Source of the DNA: JBGZEX01 sp041846495
Lineage (GTDB): Bacteria > Bacteroidota > Bacteroidia > Bacteroidales > Marinifilaceae
NCBI GenBank assembly: GCA_041846495.1
Contig: JBGZEX010000004.1
Coordinates: 1 to 64,000, forward strand
Direction of reading: 5' to 3'
DNA: 64,000 nt
In this document: piece by piece, positions 1 through 9,922 of the stretch
How positions within the stretch are numbered: position 1 is the first letter of the stretch
How the letters are laid out: each line of letters starts with the position of its first letter
Notes under the pieces: model-generated
The model's database searches: none
What the model saw: the letters and a program-made list of their open reading frames with translations, nothing else
What the model was told of the DNA's origin: nothing
Made by a program: the position numbers and the translations under genes

Positions 1-28
1 AAGAGTTTTTTAGAAAAAAGAATATTTA

Positions 29-2680
29 ATGACTGAATTTATGAAATCGTCAGAAATCAGGCAGAGTTTTTTAGATTATTTTAAAAATAAATCCCATTTT
101 ATAGTGCCGTCGGCTCCTATGGTTATAAAGAACGATCCTACATTGATGTTTACCAATGCCGGGATGAATCAATTCAAGGATATCATACTCGGGAATGCGG
201 AGCCGAAGAATCGTCGTGTGGCGAATTCTCAAAAATGTTTAAGAGTATCGGGCAAGCATAACGACTTGGAAGAGGTGGGACACGATACCTATCATCATAC
301 GATGTTCGAAATGTTGGGCAACTGGTCGTTCGGGGATTATTTTAAGAAGGATGCCATTGCCTATGCATGGGAGTTTTTGACGGGAGTCATGGGGTTGGAG
401 AAGGAGCGATTTTATGCTACCGTATTCGGAGGGAGCGAAGAGGACGGATTGGGTAAGGACGACGAAGCTTATTCGTATTGGCAGCAATATATGCCCGACA
501 ACCATATTTTGTACGGGAGTAAGAAGGATAATTTCTGGGAGATGGGAGATACGGGACCTTGCGGCCCTTGTTCGGAATTGCATATCGATTTGCGTACGGA
601 TGAGGAGCGGAAAGCTTGTCCCGGAGAATTTATGGTCAATAAGGACAATCCTTTGGTGGTGGAGATATGGAATTTGGTATTTATGCAATTCAACCGTAAG
701 GCCGACGGCTCGTTGGAAGATCTTCCGAGTAAACATGTGGATACGGGAATGGGATTCGAACGGCTTTGCATGGCCGTACAGGGTAAGACGTCCAATTACG
801 ATACGGACGTTTTCACTCCTTTGCTCGAATTTATTTCCGGGTTATGCGGGACGGGATACGGGGAAAATAAGGAAGCGGACATTGCCATGAGGGTTATAGC
901 CGACCACGTGCGTACCATCGCTTTTGCAATTACCGACGGACAACTCCCTTCGAATAATAAAGCCGGTTATGTGATTCGTCGCATACTGAGGCGTGCCGTA
1001 AGATACGGTTATACGTATTTGGGATTTAAAGAAGCTTTTATGTATAAATTGGTTCCCGTGCTTATCGATATTATGGGAATTCATTATACGGAGCTCGCAT
1101 CTCAAAGAGAGCTTATAGAAAACGTAATCCGGGAAGAGGAAAATGCGTTTTTAGGGACATTGGATAAGGGTATTCATTTGTTGGAAAAAATTTTGAAACA
1201 AGGGAAGAGCGAGCGCGTTGCGGAAATATCCGGTAAAATGGCTTTCGAACTTTACGATACCTACGGTTTTCCGTTAGACCTTACCGAATTGATAGCGAAG
1301 GAATCCGGAATGTCGGTAAATCATAAGGAATTCGAGGAGGAAATGGCGGCTCAGAAGCAACGCTCCCGTTCGGCTGCCGTTGTGGATGCCGGAGATTGGG
1401 CGATTCTTAGGGAAGGGGAGTTCGGTTTTTTCGTGGGTTACGATCACATCGAATACGAAGTGAAAATCATGCGTTATAGAAAGGTGACCCAGAAGGGAAA
1501 GACATTCTACCAATTGGTTTTCGATTCTTCTCCTTTTTATGCGGAAGGAGGGGGCCAGGTAGGAGATTGCGGTTATATTCAAAACGGAGAAGAACGGATT
1601 CCGATTACGGATACCAAGAATGAAAACGGATTGAGGGTGCATATTGCCGGAAAGTTGCCGGAAGACCCTTTCGCATCTTTCCGGGCTGTGGTGAATGAAA
1701 AGAAAAGACAACTGACGGCCGATAATCATAGTGCGACTCACCTTCTGAATTATGCATTACGCACGGTATTGGGAAATCACGTGGAACAGAAAGGTTCTTT
1801 CGTTTGTCCGGATTATTTGAGATTCGACTTTTCGCATTTTCAGAAAATGACGGATGAGGAGTTGTCGGAAGTCGAGTTCAAAGTAAATTCGATGATACGT
1901 AAGAATCTGCCGCTGACGGAATATCGCTCCTTGCCTTTGGAGGAAGCTAAAGCGATGGGAGCCGTGGCCGTATTCGGAGAAAAATACGGGGATTTCGTGA
2001 GGGTGGTTTCTTTCGGCGACTCCATGGAGCTTTGCGGGGGGACTCACGTGGCATCTACCGGGATGCTCGGCTTCTTTAAAATACTGTCCGAAGGTTCCGT
2101 ATCCGCCGGCGTAAGGCGGATCGAAGCCGTGACGGCCGATGTGGCCGAAAAGCATATATATGCCGCTTTTGATATGCTTAAGGATGCGAATGCCATGTTT
2201 AAGTCCAATAGAACATTGATAGAGAATATTGCGGCTATGATGAAAGAAAATGCCGAGATGAAGAGCGATATGGAGAATTTCCGAATGGAAAAGATGAAAG
2301 CCGTAAAAGAAGAAATTAAAAACTCCGTAGTCGAGAACGAAGGCATAGGATTTATTGTGAAAAAAGTCGATATCTCGGGAGCGGAGGCTAAGGAAATCAT
2401 GTTGCAGATGAGAGGAGAAACCCAATCTCTTGTGATGATATTGGGAGGAGTGGCTTCGGAAAAACCTTTTTTATCGATAATGATGACCGGGGATATAGTC
2501 GGTCGCTACGGATTGAATGCCGGGAATGTCGTAAAAGCGGTGGCTGCGGAAATTAAGGGAGGAGGAGGAGGACAGCCTTTCTTTGCTTCTGCAGGAGGAA
2601 GTTATGCGGAAGGATTGCCGAGAGCGATGAACAAGGCGAAAGATATGATATTAAATATAATTAAAGATAAAACTTTATAA
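29..2680 (+). CDS. alaS: Alanyl-tRNA synthetase
   Basis: Charges tRNA-Ala with alanine in the cytoplasm and clears mischarged Ser/Gly. The 883-residue length is normal for bacterial AlaRS. The N-terminal class II catalytic domain is clear (TNAGMNQFK and the [19 protein letters not shown] region). The editing domain carries both zinc/editing motifs, HSATH (residues 567-571) and CGGTH (669-673). A C-terminal coiled region and a GGGGGQ glycine-rich C-Ala segment follow. A second in-frame ATG at 41 (MKSSEIRQ) aligns better with the usual family start, so the true start may be 12 nt downstream. Nothing is missing; identification is secure. Confidence 0.98.
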   Translation: MTEFMKSSEIRQSFLDYFKNKSHFIVPSAPMVIKNDPTLMFTNAGMNQFKDIILGNAEPKNRRVANSQKCLRVSGKHNDLEEVGHDTYHHTMFEMLGNWSFGDYFKKDAIAYAWEFLTGVMGLEKERFYATVFGGSEEDGLGKDDEAYSYWQQYMPDNHILYGSKKDNFWEMGDTGPCGPCSELHIDLRTDEERKACPGEFMVNKDNPLVVEIWNLVFMQFNRKADGSLEDLPSKHVDTGMGFERLCMAVQGKTSNYDTDVFTPLLEFISGLCGTGYGENKEADIAMRVIADHVRTIAFAITDGQLPSNNKAGYVIRRILRRAVRYGYTYLGFKEAFMYKLVPVLIDIMGIHYTELASQRELIENVIREEENAFLGTLDKGIHLLEKILKQGKSERVAEISGKMAFELYDTYGFPLDLTELIAKESGMSVNHKEFEEEMAAQKQRSRSAAVVDAGDWAILREGEFGFFVGYDHIEYEVKIMRYRKVTQKGKTFYQLVFDSSPFYAEGGGQVGDCGYIQNGEERIPITDTKNENGLRVHIAGKLPEDPFASFRAVVNEKKRQLTADNHSATHLLNYALRTVLGNHVEQKGSFVCPDYLRFDFSHFQKMTDEELSEVEFKVNSMIRKNLPLTEYRSLPLEEAKAMGAVAVFGEKYGDFVRVVSFGDSMELCGGTHVASTGMLGFFKILSEGSVSAGVRRIEAVTADVAEKHIYAAFDMLKDANAMFKSNRTLIENIAAMMKENAEMKSDMENFRMEKMKAVKEEIKNSVVENEGIGFIVKKVDISGAEAKEIMLQMRGETQSLVMILGGVASEKPFLSIMMTGDIVGRYGLNAGNVVKAVAAEIKGGGGGQPFFASAGGSYAEGLPRAMNKAKDMILNIIKDKTL

Positions 2681-2729
2681 AATCCCGTATTTTATGGAAT
2701 TACTCTTAGGTATAATCGAATTATTGTTT

Positions 2730-2737
2730 TATATTTG
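2730..2737 (+). promoter_or_regulatory. Bacteroidota-type -7 promoter element before the OmpA/TPR lipoprotein
   Basis: TATATTTG matches the Bacteroidota TAnnTTTG -7 consensus and lies about 27-36 nt before the candidate start codons, in the alaS-lipoprotein gap. No convincing -33 TTTG is seen. Confidence 0.45.
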
Positions 2738-2763
2738 AAGAATTCAGGCTGTGGTGTTAAATA

Positions 2764-4473
2764 ATGGTGCATATGAAATCTAAAGTGGCAATTTTGGTTA
2801 TAGCAGGAATTCTTTCTTCTTGTTCCGCTTTGCATAGAATGAGTCGTAATTCGAAGGATATAAATTACAGGTCGACTCCCGAACTTTTGGAAGCTAAGGG
2901 TAATATGGTGGCTGTGAGGATAGAGGTCAATTTCCCTCCGAAATATTTTCATCCCAATGTCGTAGTGGAGGCTACTCCCGTATTGGTGTTCGAAGGCGGG
3001 AGTAAAGCTTTTCCGGCCAAGATATTACAAGGAGAAAAAGTATTGGGGAATAATACGGTGATTCCTTATGGGGAAGGGAAGACCGTAGTATATACGGGTT
3101 CCCTACCTTATGAAGATGCGATGCGCATATCCGATTTGGAAATTCATCTGAACGGCTATAAGGGGAAAAAGGCCAAAGCGATTGCTTCCGTTAAAATCGG
3201 AAGGGGGGTATTGGCTACTGCCACTTTATTGGATACCGATGCCCGTATGGCTTTGGGGAAAGATAAATTCGAACGGATTACCAAAGAAAACAAAGAGGCG
3301 CAGATTCTTTATAGAATCAACTCGGCCGTAATTCCGGCGAAGGCCGGGTCTTCGGCTGATATGAACTCTATGCGAGCATTTATAAAGAAAATGGCCAAGG
3401 AAGAAAATGTGGAATTGAAAAATATAGAAGTGCGCTCCTATGCATCTCCCGATGGGAAATATGCGTTTAACGATAGATTGGCCAATAACCGGAGTCTTTC
3501 CTCTCGGATATTTCTTAAAGAAAAATTGAATCGGGATAAAGTAAAAAAACATAAGGAGGCGGGTTTTTGGAAGGAATATGTAGTGGCTGAAGACTGGGAC
3601 GGTTTTAAAAAGGCGTTGGAAGCCTCCGATATTAGAGATAAAGATTTGATAATAAGGGTGTTGTCTATGTATGACGACCCTGAGGTGCGGGAAAGGGAGA
3701 TACGGAATCTCGCTTCCGTATTTTCCGTTTTGTCGGAAGAAATTTTACCGAAACTGCGTCGTTCTCATTTTGTCGTAAATGCGGAGCGTATCGGGAAGTC
3801 GGATGAAGAAATAGTGAGTTTGGCGATTATGGAGCCGGATAAATTGAATAAGGAAGAGTTGTTGTATGCCGCTACCTTTTTTGACGAGGCTGCTCCCAAG
3901 ATTTCGATTTATCGTACCGTCATCCGTAAATTTCCCGAGGATTGGAGAGGATATAACGATTTGGGAATTGCTTTGTTCGAAGAGGGAAAAATAGAGGAGG
4001 CCGTAGAGAATTTCAATAAGGCTGCAAAATTGAATTCTTCTTCCAAAGAGGTGTACAATAATTTGGGGACGATAGCTCTTTATAAAGGGAATATCGAAGA
4101 GGCGGGAGCGTTTTTCGGAGCGGCTACGGGTATTCCCGAGGCCGATTACAATAAAGGAATCGTGGCTGTGTTTACCGGAAATTACGAAGAGGCCCTTTCT
4201 TATTTGAAAGAACCTTCGGCCAATGCCGTACTTTTGAGGATATTGAAAGGAGATATCGGAAAGGCAAAGGAATTGTCGGAAAAGGTGGATGAAGATGATT
4301 TCACTTATTATCTGAAAGCAGTGATAGGAGCAAGGGAAAATAATATCAATATCGTTTTGGAAAATCTTAAAAAGGCTTTTGAAATAAATCCCGCATTGAA
4401 ATCTATGGCAATAACGGATAGAGAGTTTGAAAAATATTTTGAAAATACGGCATTTAAATCCATTACGCGTTAG
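2764..4473 (+). CDS. Lipoprotein with OmpA-like region and tetratricopeptide repeats
   Basis: Predicted outer-membrane or periplasmic lipoprotein of 569 aa. The N-terminus reads as a type II signal with lipobox GILSSC (Cys 20 from the first Met). A second ATG at 2773 (MKSKVAIL) gives the more canonical signal peptide and may be the true start. Residues about 30-180 form a beta-rich region of unknown family. Residues about 185-260 look OmpA-like (EVRSYASPDGKYAFNDRLA with a following NNRS segment), which in that family contacts peptidoglycan. From about residue 370 come TPR units (WRGYNDLGIALFEEGKIEEA and EVYNNLGTIALYKGNIEEA). The layout suggests an envelope scaffold or assembly factor. No specific gene name is recognised. 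Confidence 0.8.
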   Translation: MVHMKSKVAILVIAGILSSCSALHRMSRNSKDINYRSTPELLEAKGNMVAVRIEVNFPPKYFHPNVVVEATPVLVFEGGSKAFPAKILQGEKVLGNNTVIPYGEGKTVVYTGSLPYEDAMRISDLEIHLNGYKGKKAKAIASVKIGRGVLATATLLDTDARMALGKDKFERITKENKEAQILYRINSAVIPAKAGSSADMNSMRAFIKKMAKEENVELKNIEVRSYASPDGKYAFNDRLANNRSLSSRIFLKEKLNRDKVKKHKEAGFWKEYVVAEDWDGFKKALEASDIRDKDLIIRVLSMYDDPEVREREIRNLASVFSVLSEEILPKLRRSHFVVNAERIGKSDEEIVSLAIMEPDKLNKEELLYAATFFDEAAPKISIYRTVIRKFPEDWRGYNDLGIALFEEGKIEEAVENFNKAAKLNSSSKEVYNNLGTIALYKGNIEEAGAFFGAATGIPEADYNKGIVAVFTGNYEEALSYLKEPSANAVLLRILKGDIGKAKELSEKVDEDDFTYYLKAVIGARENNINIVLENLKKAFEINPALKSMAITDREFEKYFENTAFKSITR

Positions 4474-4581
4474 GTGCGAATAAACAAACCTATCCGATTG
4501 GTGAAATACCGGAAATTTTGTTTGTGTTTTTAATACCGATTTTTTCAGGGATTTTATCTCGGTTTTTTAATTCGATAGCAG

Positions 4582-5910
4582 ATGTGCCGTATGTATGGAA
4601 ACGTAATAGCGTTTTTTTTATCCTTAATATTCTTTTTATCCTGTTCTAAGGAGAATTATGTGAATGTGAGAGGACAGATCCTTCATGGGGACGGATTGGT
4701 AAGTATCTGGGTGGGAGACAGTATATTTGAATTTCGTTTGGACGAATCCGGTTTTTTTTCCGGGAAAATTCCCGTGGATAAGGAAACCTACGCATCGATT
4801 ATGCCCTATTCCATAAATTTGTATTTATACCCCGGACGTTTATTGGAAATAAGAATGAATACCCAGAATATTCCCGGTACTTTGAATTTTAGCGGGGGAT
4901 TGGGAGCTGTAAATAATTATTTGAAAGAGCAGGAGATTGTGGATTTTTTCGATAAAAACTATTATAGTTTGGACGAATCCGTTTTTATAGATAAGATGTA
5001 TCAGATTATCGATGAGAAAATCAATCTTCTTAAGGCCAAAAATTTTGAAAAATCTTTTACCGATCTTGAAATACAGCGTATAGGGTATTCCGTAGCGGAA
5101 AAGGCGTTGTTGTATCCTTTGGTAAAAAAAGAGGATGGAAAAAATACGGAGATTATCAATAATTTCATAAAGAATTTTTCGATTAACCGAAAAGATCTTT
5201 TCGGTTCCGTCGAATACAGGCGGTTCCTTTTGAATTATGTGAAGTTATACGGTTTCAGAAAGGAAAGCGCATTGAATCCTACGGACGATATCGCCGATTT
5301 TATCGTATCTTCCATAGATAATCCGCAAATAAGGGACTTTTTACTCACGGCCGTAATTTGGCAGCATATCACGACCCATAGCGGTATTCGGGGGGCCGGT
5401 CATATATTGGATGTGTTTTTTCGTCTGAGTAACGATTCCGCTAAGATTGTTATGGTAAGCGATTGGGTGAAGCGGTGGTCCAATCTTTTGCCCGGTAAGC
5501 CGGCTCCCGATTTTGAAGTGTCGGATATGGAGGGTAAAAGGCTTAAACTTTCGGATTTCAAAGGACATTATTTATATATTATGGTATGGGCATCCTGGTG
5601 CTTGCCCTGCAAAAAGGAATTGCCTTATATGGCTTCCATCAGCGATGAATATGGGGGGCGGAATATCCGTTTTATGACAATATCCATCGATGCTCGAAAT
5701 AATTTGGAGGCTTGGCGCAATTTTATGAAGGGGCGATGTCCCAGTGCCATACATACGGTGGCCGATGAGTATGGACGATTCAGCGAAGACTACCAGATAT
5801 TCAGTATTCCGAGATTTATTCTTATTAGCCCCGTCGGAAAAATCGTGAATTCGAATGCGCTTAGACCCTCGGTGGGTTTGAGGGAATTTTTGGAAGAATT
5901 GAATATGTGA
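4582..5910 (+). CDS. TlpA-like thioredoxin-fold lipoprotein
   Basis: Probable periplasmic thiol-disulfide oxidoreductase anchored as a lipoprotein. The signal ends in the lipobox FFLSC (Cys 21). A long N-terminal region of about 280 residues without a recognised motif is followed by an AhpC/TSA-thioredoxin domain: GKPAPDFEVSDMEGKRLKL, then WASWCLPCKKELPYM with the redox CxxC at Cys 340 and Cys 343, and a cis-Pro region SIPRFILI. Bacteroidales carry many such proteins in cytochrome maturation, stress response and surface-protein folding, so the exact substrate is unknown. The next gene starts 6 nt after the stop and is probably co-transcribed. An alternative start is the ATG at 4591. Confidence 0.85.
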   Translation: MCRMYGNVIAFFLSLIFFLSCSKENYVNVRGQILHGDGLVSIWVGDSIFEFRLDESGFFSGKIPVDKETYASIMPYSINLYLYPGRLLEIRMNTQNIPGTLNFSGGLGAVNNYLKEQEIVDFFDKNYYSLDESVFIDKMYQIIDEKINLLKAKNFEKSFTDLEIQRIGYSVAEKALLYPLVKKEDGKNTEIINNFIKNFSINRKDLFGSVEYRRFLLNYVKLYGFRKESALNPTDDIADFIVSSIDNPQIRDFLLTAVIWQHITTHSGIRGAGHILDVFFRLSNDSAKIVMVSDWVKRWSNLLPGKPAPDFEVSDMEGKRLKLSDFKGHYLYIMVWASWCLPCKKELPYMASISDEYGGRNIRFMTISIDARNNLEAWRNFMKGRCPSAIHTVADEYGRFSEDYQIFSIPRFILISPVGKIVNSNALRPSVGLREFLEELNM

Positions 5911-5916
5911 ATTTCG

Positions 5917-6606
5917 ATGTCGCGTTTTTTTATATATATATCGATAGGATTGTCGTTCTTCGCTTGTTCGAGGAATACGGTTTATATCAAGGGACGAATA
6001 TCCGGATTCGAGGGCAATCTCGTATTGTTGGCGGAGATACCGGATAAAAAGGGAACTCAATTTTTAGATAAGGCGACGGTTCGGAATGACGGTTCTTTCG
6101 TATTGAAAACATCTTCCCTAAGCCTTCCGGCTCCGTGTCGGATTATGTCTTCTGCCGGAGACAGTTTGGCCTTTATAGTCGATAATCCGCGTACTACATG
6201 GATAGAGGGAAAATTCGATCCGGATGTGGAAGTGGAAATTTTCGGCTCCGCTCTTTATACGGAATATATGAAATATAAAAAAATATTATATGAATATTAC
6301 GACGGAAGCATCCGCCTTTTGCAGGATTCATTGGATTTTCTTAAAAATAAATCCTCTAAGACCGAAGACGAATATGCCCTTATGGAGGCTTATGAAATAA
6401 GGATACGCAATAGAAGGCGGTTGAGGACGCAATATATAAAAAAAACCATTGTCCGTAATTCCGCATCTTCCTTGGTTCTGTTCTTGCTTAAATATGAAAT
6501 TGAAGGTGATTTGAAATCCCGGCGGGAAATTTTTGGAAATTTGAGAATCCTTAATAAGGAATCCAATATATATCTTTTATTGAAAGAAGAATTGGAGGGC
6601 GGTTGA
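5917..6606 (+). CDS. DUF4369-like lipoprotein lacking the usual thioredoxin domain
   Basis: A 229-residue lipoprotein with lipobox LSFFAC at the N-terminus. Residues about 22-115 resemble the DUF4369 domain found in front of thioredoxin domains in Bacteroidota TlpA-like proteins (YIKGRISGFEGNLVLLAEI, a DNGSF-like turn, then a charged helical region). The reading frame stops after LLKEELEGG, about where a thioredoxin domain would normally begin, and I find no CxxC remnant in the following bases. It is either a truncated gene or a natural one-domain version. It follows the thioredoxin lipoprotein by 6 nt, so the pair could act together, but that is inference. Confidence 0.65.
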   Translation: MSRFFIYISIGLSFFACSRNTVYIKGRISGFEGNLVLLAEIPDKKGTQFLDKATVRNDGSFVLKTSSLSLPAPCRIMSSAGDSLAFIVDNPRTTWIEGKFDPDVEVEIFGSALYTEYMKYKKILYEYYDGSIRLLQDSLDFLKNKSSKTEDEYALMEAYEIRIRNRRRLRTQYIKKTIVRNSASSLVLFLLKYEIEGDLKSRREIFGNLRILNKESNIYLLLKEELEGG

Positions 6607-7022
6607 TTATCGTTGATGCACGATTTTATTATGCCTTTACTTAGGCAATACACCCCTGCGTATGAATAATTTTTTCGATTTGTTATGACCGAGAAAACAT
6701 CCGGTAGCTCTTTTCAGTTTAAAAAAGTCGTAAGGTTCGATTTGAAGGGATAGCGGTGTCTTTAAATATGATTAAAATACTTAATATTGTCGTTAATTTG
6801 TTTTTTAGCTGGAATTAATGTATTTTTTTGTCTAATTTTGTCGAAATCCTTGTCCGTATCTATAAGGTAAGTTTTTTATTTATTTGATATAATTGGATTC
6901 CTGATTATTGATAATATTTTTTCGTTATGGTTTAAACGGAGATTGTTTTTTAAATTAAATTGTTTTATCGATACAAAAACTGTGAAAATGAGAGATGGAT
7001 GCATGTTGATTGCGGATGCAAA
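6607..7022 (+). other. 416-bp spacer without a convincing gene
   Basis: AT-rich stretch between the shortened lipoprotein and the small peptide gene. It contains a small hairpin (TGCCT...AGGCA at about 6630-6645) without a T-run and a good -7 element at 6833-6840. The longest open frames here lie on the minus strand and look like chance. I see no RNA gene. Confidence 0.5.
6833..6840 (+). promoter_or_regulatory. -7 promoter element before the small peptide/fimbrillin locus
   Basis: TAATTTTG fits TAnnTTTG. It would give a leader of roughly 175 nt before the peptide gene at 7023. There is no clear -33 element at the expected distance. Confidence 0.4.
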
Positions 7023-7142
7023 ATGTTTTTTCAAGAGCAAGCCGGTTATGAGATGCCGGCTATCGAATTTATCGATATCGAAATCGTACAAAATATTTTA
7101 GGTGGAAGCGGACTTCCGGATCTTGTGGGGGAAGATTGGTGA
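7023..7142 (+). CDS. Small peptide (39 aa) upstream of a surface-protein gene
   Basis: From the ATG at 7023 the peptide begins MFFQEQAGYEMPAIEFIDIE and ends ILGGSGLPDLVGEDW. It is acidic with no signal peptide and has a Gly-Gly-Ser-Gly turn before an acidic, Trp-terminated tail. I recall similar short acidic peptides with a glycine-rich turn in Bacteroidales in front of lipoprotein or fimbrillin-like genes; their role is unknown. The frame is open back to 6960, but the extra residues (Cys- and Arg-rich) look like non-coding translation, so I chose the later start. The next gene starts 63 nt downstream. Confidence 0.5.
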   Translation: MFFQEQAGYEMPAIEFIDIEIVQNILGGSGLPDLVGEDW

Positions 7143-7205
7143 AATGTTGTCGGGGAGTATTCGAATTTCCCGATTTTAATCAAGAATAGAATAAAAGATT
7201 TTAAA

Positions 7206-8799
7206 ATGAAAAGATTATATATAGTTATTGCTGCAATATTTGTTTTCTCCGCTTGTTCGAAAAATGAGATTATCGATAATCCTTTATCGGGAGAAAGTCG
7301 GCGGATGACTCTAAGTGTTTCTATGCCGGGTACGCTTACTCGCATAGCTCTTTCTCGAGAGGGTAAAGACGTTAGACAAACTTGGGAAGATGGAGATAAA
7401 ATCCAACTCTGTCTTGTGCAAGGCAATAAAAAATTAAAGCAGGTGGTTGCGGTAAAAAATATATCTTTCGATCGTAAGAAGGCTGATTTCGATATTGTTT
7501 TATCTGAAGGATGGACGGGGAGTTTCGATTTATACGGGGTTTACGGGCGGTCGGGGGCTTGAAGATTCGGCTCCTTCCATTGCCTTATTGCCGGGTTCTC
7601 CCTGGTCGAATTCGGGAAATTTGACCGAAATACAAAAAATAAGCATGTAATGCTTTATTTTTCTAAAAAAGATGTTGGAGCAGTTAAGGATATCGAGGTG
7701 CAATTCGAACATATGGGTTCTCTTTTTTGTGTAAAATTGAAAAATACGACGGATGCCGATTGGGACAGGGAAATAAAAGATGTTGCTATATATAGTGCGG
7801 ATGGAAGTAGCGGTTGGGCGCTTAATAGTTCGAATTCGGGAGAGAGCAAATACGATTTGATAACCGGAGAGTTTACAAGTTCCGTATCCTCCAATCATTT
7901 GCCTATGATAAATAAAACGGCCGTTAAATTGGGGGCCGGCGAAACGGTTGAGTTTTGGGGATGGTTTCCGCCTGCTAAAGGAGTTTGTTGGCCGGAAATT
8001 CTATTGAAAGTGGATCAAGGAAGGTTGTCTACGTCGAATACCAAGCCTGCCCGTACCTCGCCGGCGTTGTCGGGGAAGTCCTATTATTTTTATGCCGCTT
8101 GGAACGGAAGCGAATTGAGGTTTACCGATAAAGATTTTAAGCCTGTCGAGAAGATGAGTTTTAAAACTTCAAAAGAAAAAAGGAGAATGTATAGAGTTGT
8201 ATATGGATGCATATCCCGGCGACAGGGATGATATATGGATCGATTTGAATAATAATGGAAAAAAAGATACGGGTGAAGAGGTATCGCATTTCGGTAGTCA
8301 TGAAGTATATGTTATAGAATCGCAAGATATCACTATTTACGGAGTTGTAAGCGAATTGAGTTGTGAAGCCAATGGAATTTGTAAAATGGATGTAAGCAAG
8401 AATACGGCATTGAAGCGCTTGGTGTGTTCGAAAAATGATTTGACCGAATTGAATGTCAGCAATATGCCCTATCTGTCGGATTTGGATTGTAAAGAGAATT
8501 CACTCGTTTCGTTGAACGCAACGAATAATCCGGGATTGTTGAATTTAGACTGTTCCGATAATGAAAATTTATCGGAATTGGATATATCCGGAAACAAAAA
8601 TTTGACGACTTTGGATTGTTCGAAATGTGGCTTCCGCTTGGAAATGCTTCGGAAAATTATCGAAGCTCTGCCTCAGAGGAAAGAGACTGATATTACGGAA
8701 CTTTGTATATATGATAATCCCGGATATAAGGAAATTGATGAAAATGATATAAATAAAGCGAGAAAGAAGAATTGGACGATTTACGAAGAGGTAGACTGA
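7206..8799 (+). pseudogene. Broken fimbrillin-like / leucine-rich-repeat surface lipoprotein
   Basis: One ancestral gene now split into four reading-frame segments. Segment 1 (7206-7562) has a lipoprotein signal (FVFSACSKNE) and a fimbrillin/Mfa-like start (TRIALSREGK, then a WEDGDKIQL block). The frame moves by +1 at the G5 run 7553-7557 and continues as LEDSAPSIALLPGSPWSNSG to a TAA at 7648. It then shifts back near 7640-7650 into 7650-8231. A third lesion in the A6 run 8176-8181 moves it into the segment ending at 8799, which contains AYPGDRDDIWIDLNNNGKKD (an EF-loop-like acidic turn) and about five 20-22-residue repeats of the L-x-x-L-D-C-S-x-N type, as in internalin-like Porphyromonas proteins. 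Homology across all three breaks joins sensibly, so this is a single damaged gene rather than separate genes. Sequencing error is possible, but neighbouring genes are intact. Confidence 0.8.
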
Positions 8800-8835
8800 A
8801 CTTCTATCGACGGAATTCGTATTAGGGAGATATGT

Positions 8836-9543
8836 TTACGCTTGCTCCGATTTTTTGTCGGGAGTCTTATTTTTCGCAAGGGGTTCGATAAGGATGACGA
8901 TTTCTCCTTTTAAGGGATTTGTCCGGCAGTATTCATGGATTTCTTCTATGCTTCCTCGTTTATATTCTTCGTGAATTTTTGAAATTTCCCGGGCAATGCA
9001 TATTTTCCGTTCTTTTCCGAATACTTCCATCATCTGTTCGACGGTTTTCGCTATTCTATGCGGAGATTCGTATAGGATGAGGGTCCGGCTTTCTTCTTTA
9101 AGGGCGTTTAATTTTTTATTTCTGCCTTTTTTTTGAGGCAGGAAGCCTTCGAAACAGAATCGGTCGCATGGGAATCCGGAGTTTACCAAGGCGGGGATTA
9201 AGGCGGTGGCTCCCGGAAGACATTCGGTTTCTATTCCCGATTCAATGCATTTCCTCGTCAGGAGGAAGCCGGGGTCGGAAATGCCGGGGGTTCCGGCATC
9301 GCTTATAAGAGCTATGTTTTCTCCGGATAGAATACGGCGGGAGATATGGTCTATTTGTTCGTGTTCGTTGAATTTATGGTGGGAAATTACCGGAGTGCGT
9401 ATGTCATAATGTTTTAGAAGTTTTTGCGAGGTGCGGGTATCTTCGGCTAAAATAAGATCCGTTTCTTTCAGGATTCTTAAGGCTCTTAAGGTAATATCTT
9501 CCAGATTGCCTATAGGAGTAGGTACGATATAAAGTTTTCCCAT
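8836..9543 (-). CDS. rsmI: 16S rRNA (cytidine-1402 2'-O) methyltransferase RsmI
   Basis: Methylates the ribose of C1402 in 16S rRNA using SAM. The family signature is complete: LYIVPTPIGNLEDITLRAL at the N-terminus, AEDTRTSQKLL, the SDAGTPGISDPG loop, LPGATALIPALVNSG, and a YESPHRI segment. At 235 aa it is the usual length, with a short polar C-terminal tail. The start ATG at 9541-9543 sits about 17 nt downstream of a TATATTTG element on the same strand. It is convergent with the broken surface-protein gene. Confidence 0.96.
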   Translation of the reverse strand: MGKLYIVPTPIGNLEDITLRALRILKETDLILAEDTRTSQKLLKHYDIRTPVISHHKFNEHEQIDHISRRILSGENIALISDAGTPGISDPGFLLTRKCIESGIETECLPGATALIPALVNSGFPCDRFCFEGFLPQKKGRNKKLNALKEESRTLILYESPHRIAKTVEQMMEVFGKERKICIAREISKIHEEYKRGSIEEIHEYCRTNPLKGEIVILIEPLAKNKTPDKKSEQA

Positions 9544-9560
9544 GGATTTGTTTTATTCTG

Positions 9561-9568
9561 CAAATATA
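9561..9568 (-). promoter_or_regulatory. -7 promoter element of rsmI
   Basis: The + strand reads CAAATATA, giving TATATTTG on the minus strand, with the start codon 17 nt downstream. Confidence 0.5.
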
Positions 9569-9722
9569 GGATTAAATTCGATTTCGTTTCGAATATTTGT
9601 GAATAAGAAATTCTTCGCAGTATAAATATTCTCGTTGAATGTGGCCTTTATCCCATCTTCGATACTCCGAATTCGCATTCACGGATATGAGATGTTCGTG
9701 ATTCGAAAAAATGGAATATTGT

Positions 9723-9752
9723 TTTGTAAACAAAATAATTTGTCTATCTTTG
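9723..9752 (+). promoter_or_regulatory. Promoter of the tRNA-Glu pair and rpsT
   Basis: TTTG at 9723-9726 and TATCTTTG at 9745-9752, separated by 18 nt, fit the Bacteroidota housekeeping promoter. The first tRNA starts 70 nt further on. Confidence 0.6.
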
Positions 9753-9822
9753 CAACCGCTGTCAGAGATAGGAGCGTCTTTTGTATGAGGCGGAGCGCAA
9801 AATTTCTGATATTCGGAATACC

Positions 9823-9894
9823 GGTCCGTTCGTCTAGGGGTTAGGACGCAAGGTTTTCATCCTTGTAACAGGGGTTCGATTCCCCTACGGACTA
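9823..9894 (+). tRNA. tRNA-Glu (anticodon TTC), copy 1
   Basis: 72-nt cloverleaf. Acceptor GGTCCGT pairs with ACGGACT (one G-U at the end), D-stem GTC/GAC, anticodon stem CAAGG/CCTTG with loop TTTTCAT (TTC at 9856-9858), and T-loop TTCGATT. Discriminator A, with no encoded CCA (CTG follows). It is identical to the copy that begins exactly 100 nt downstream. Confidence 0.97.
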
Positions 9895-9922
9895 CTGAAT
9901 GTTTTTTTTTTTTCAGTTTTCC

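Noticed and set aside
6960..7022. Longer start for the small peptide gene
   Set aside because: The extra 21 residues are Cys/Arg-rich and unlike the acidic remainder; the ATG at 7023 gives a more plausible peptide.
7540..8190. Programmed frameshifting in the surface-protein gene
   Set aside because: Three shifts in two directions, with no X-XXY-YYZ heptamer or downstream hairpin seen; damage or sequence error is simpler.
9895..9922. 12-T run between the tRNA-Glu genes as an intrinsic terminator
   Set aside because: There is no GC-rich stem directly before it other than the tRNA itself.
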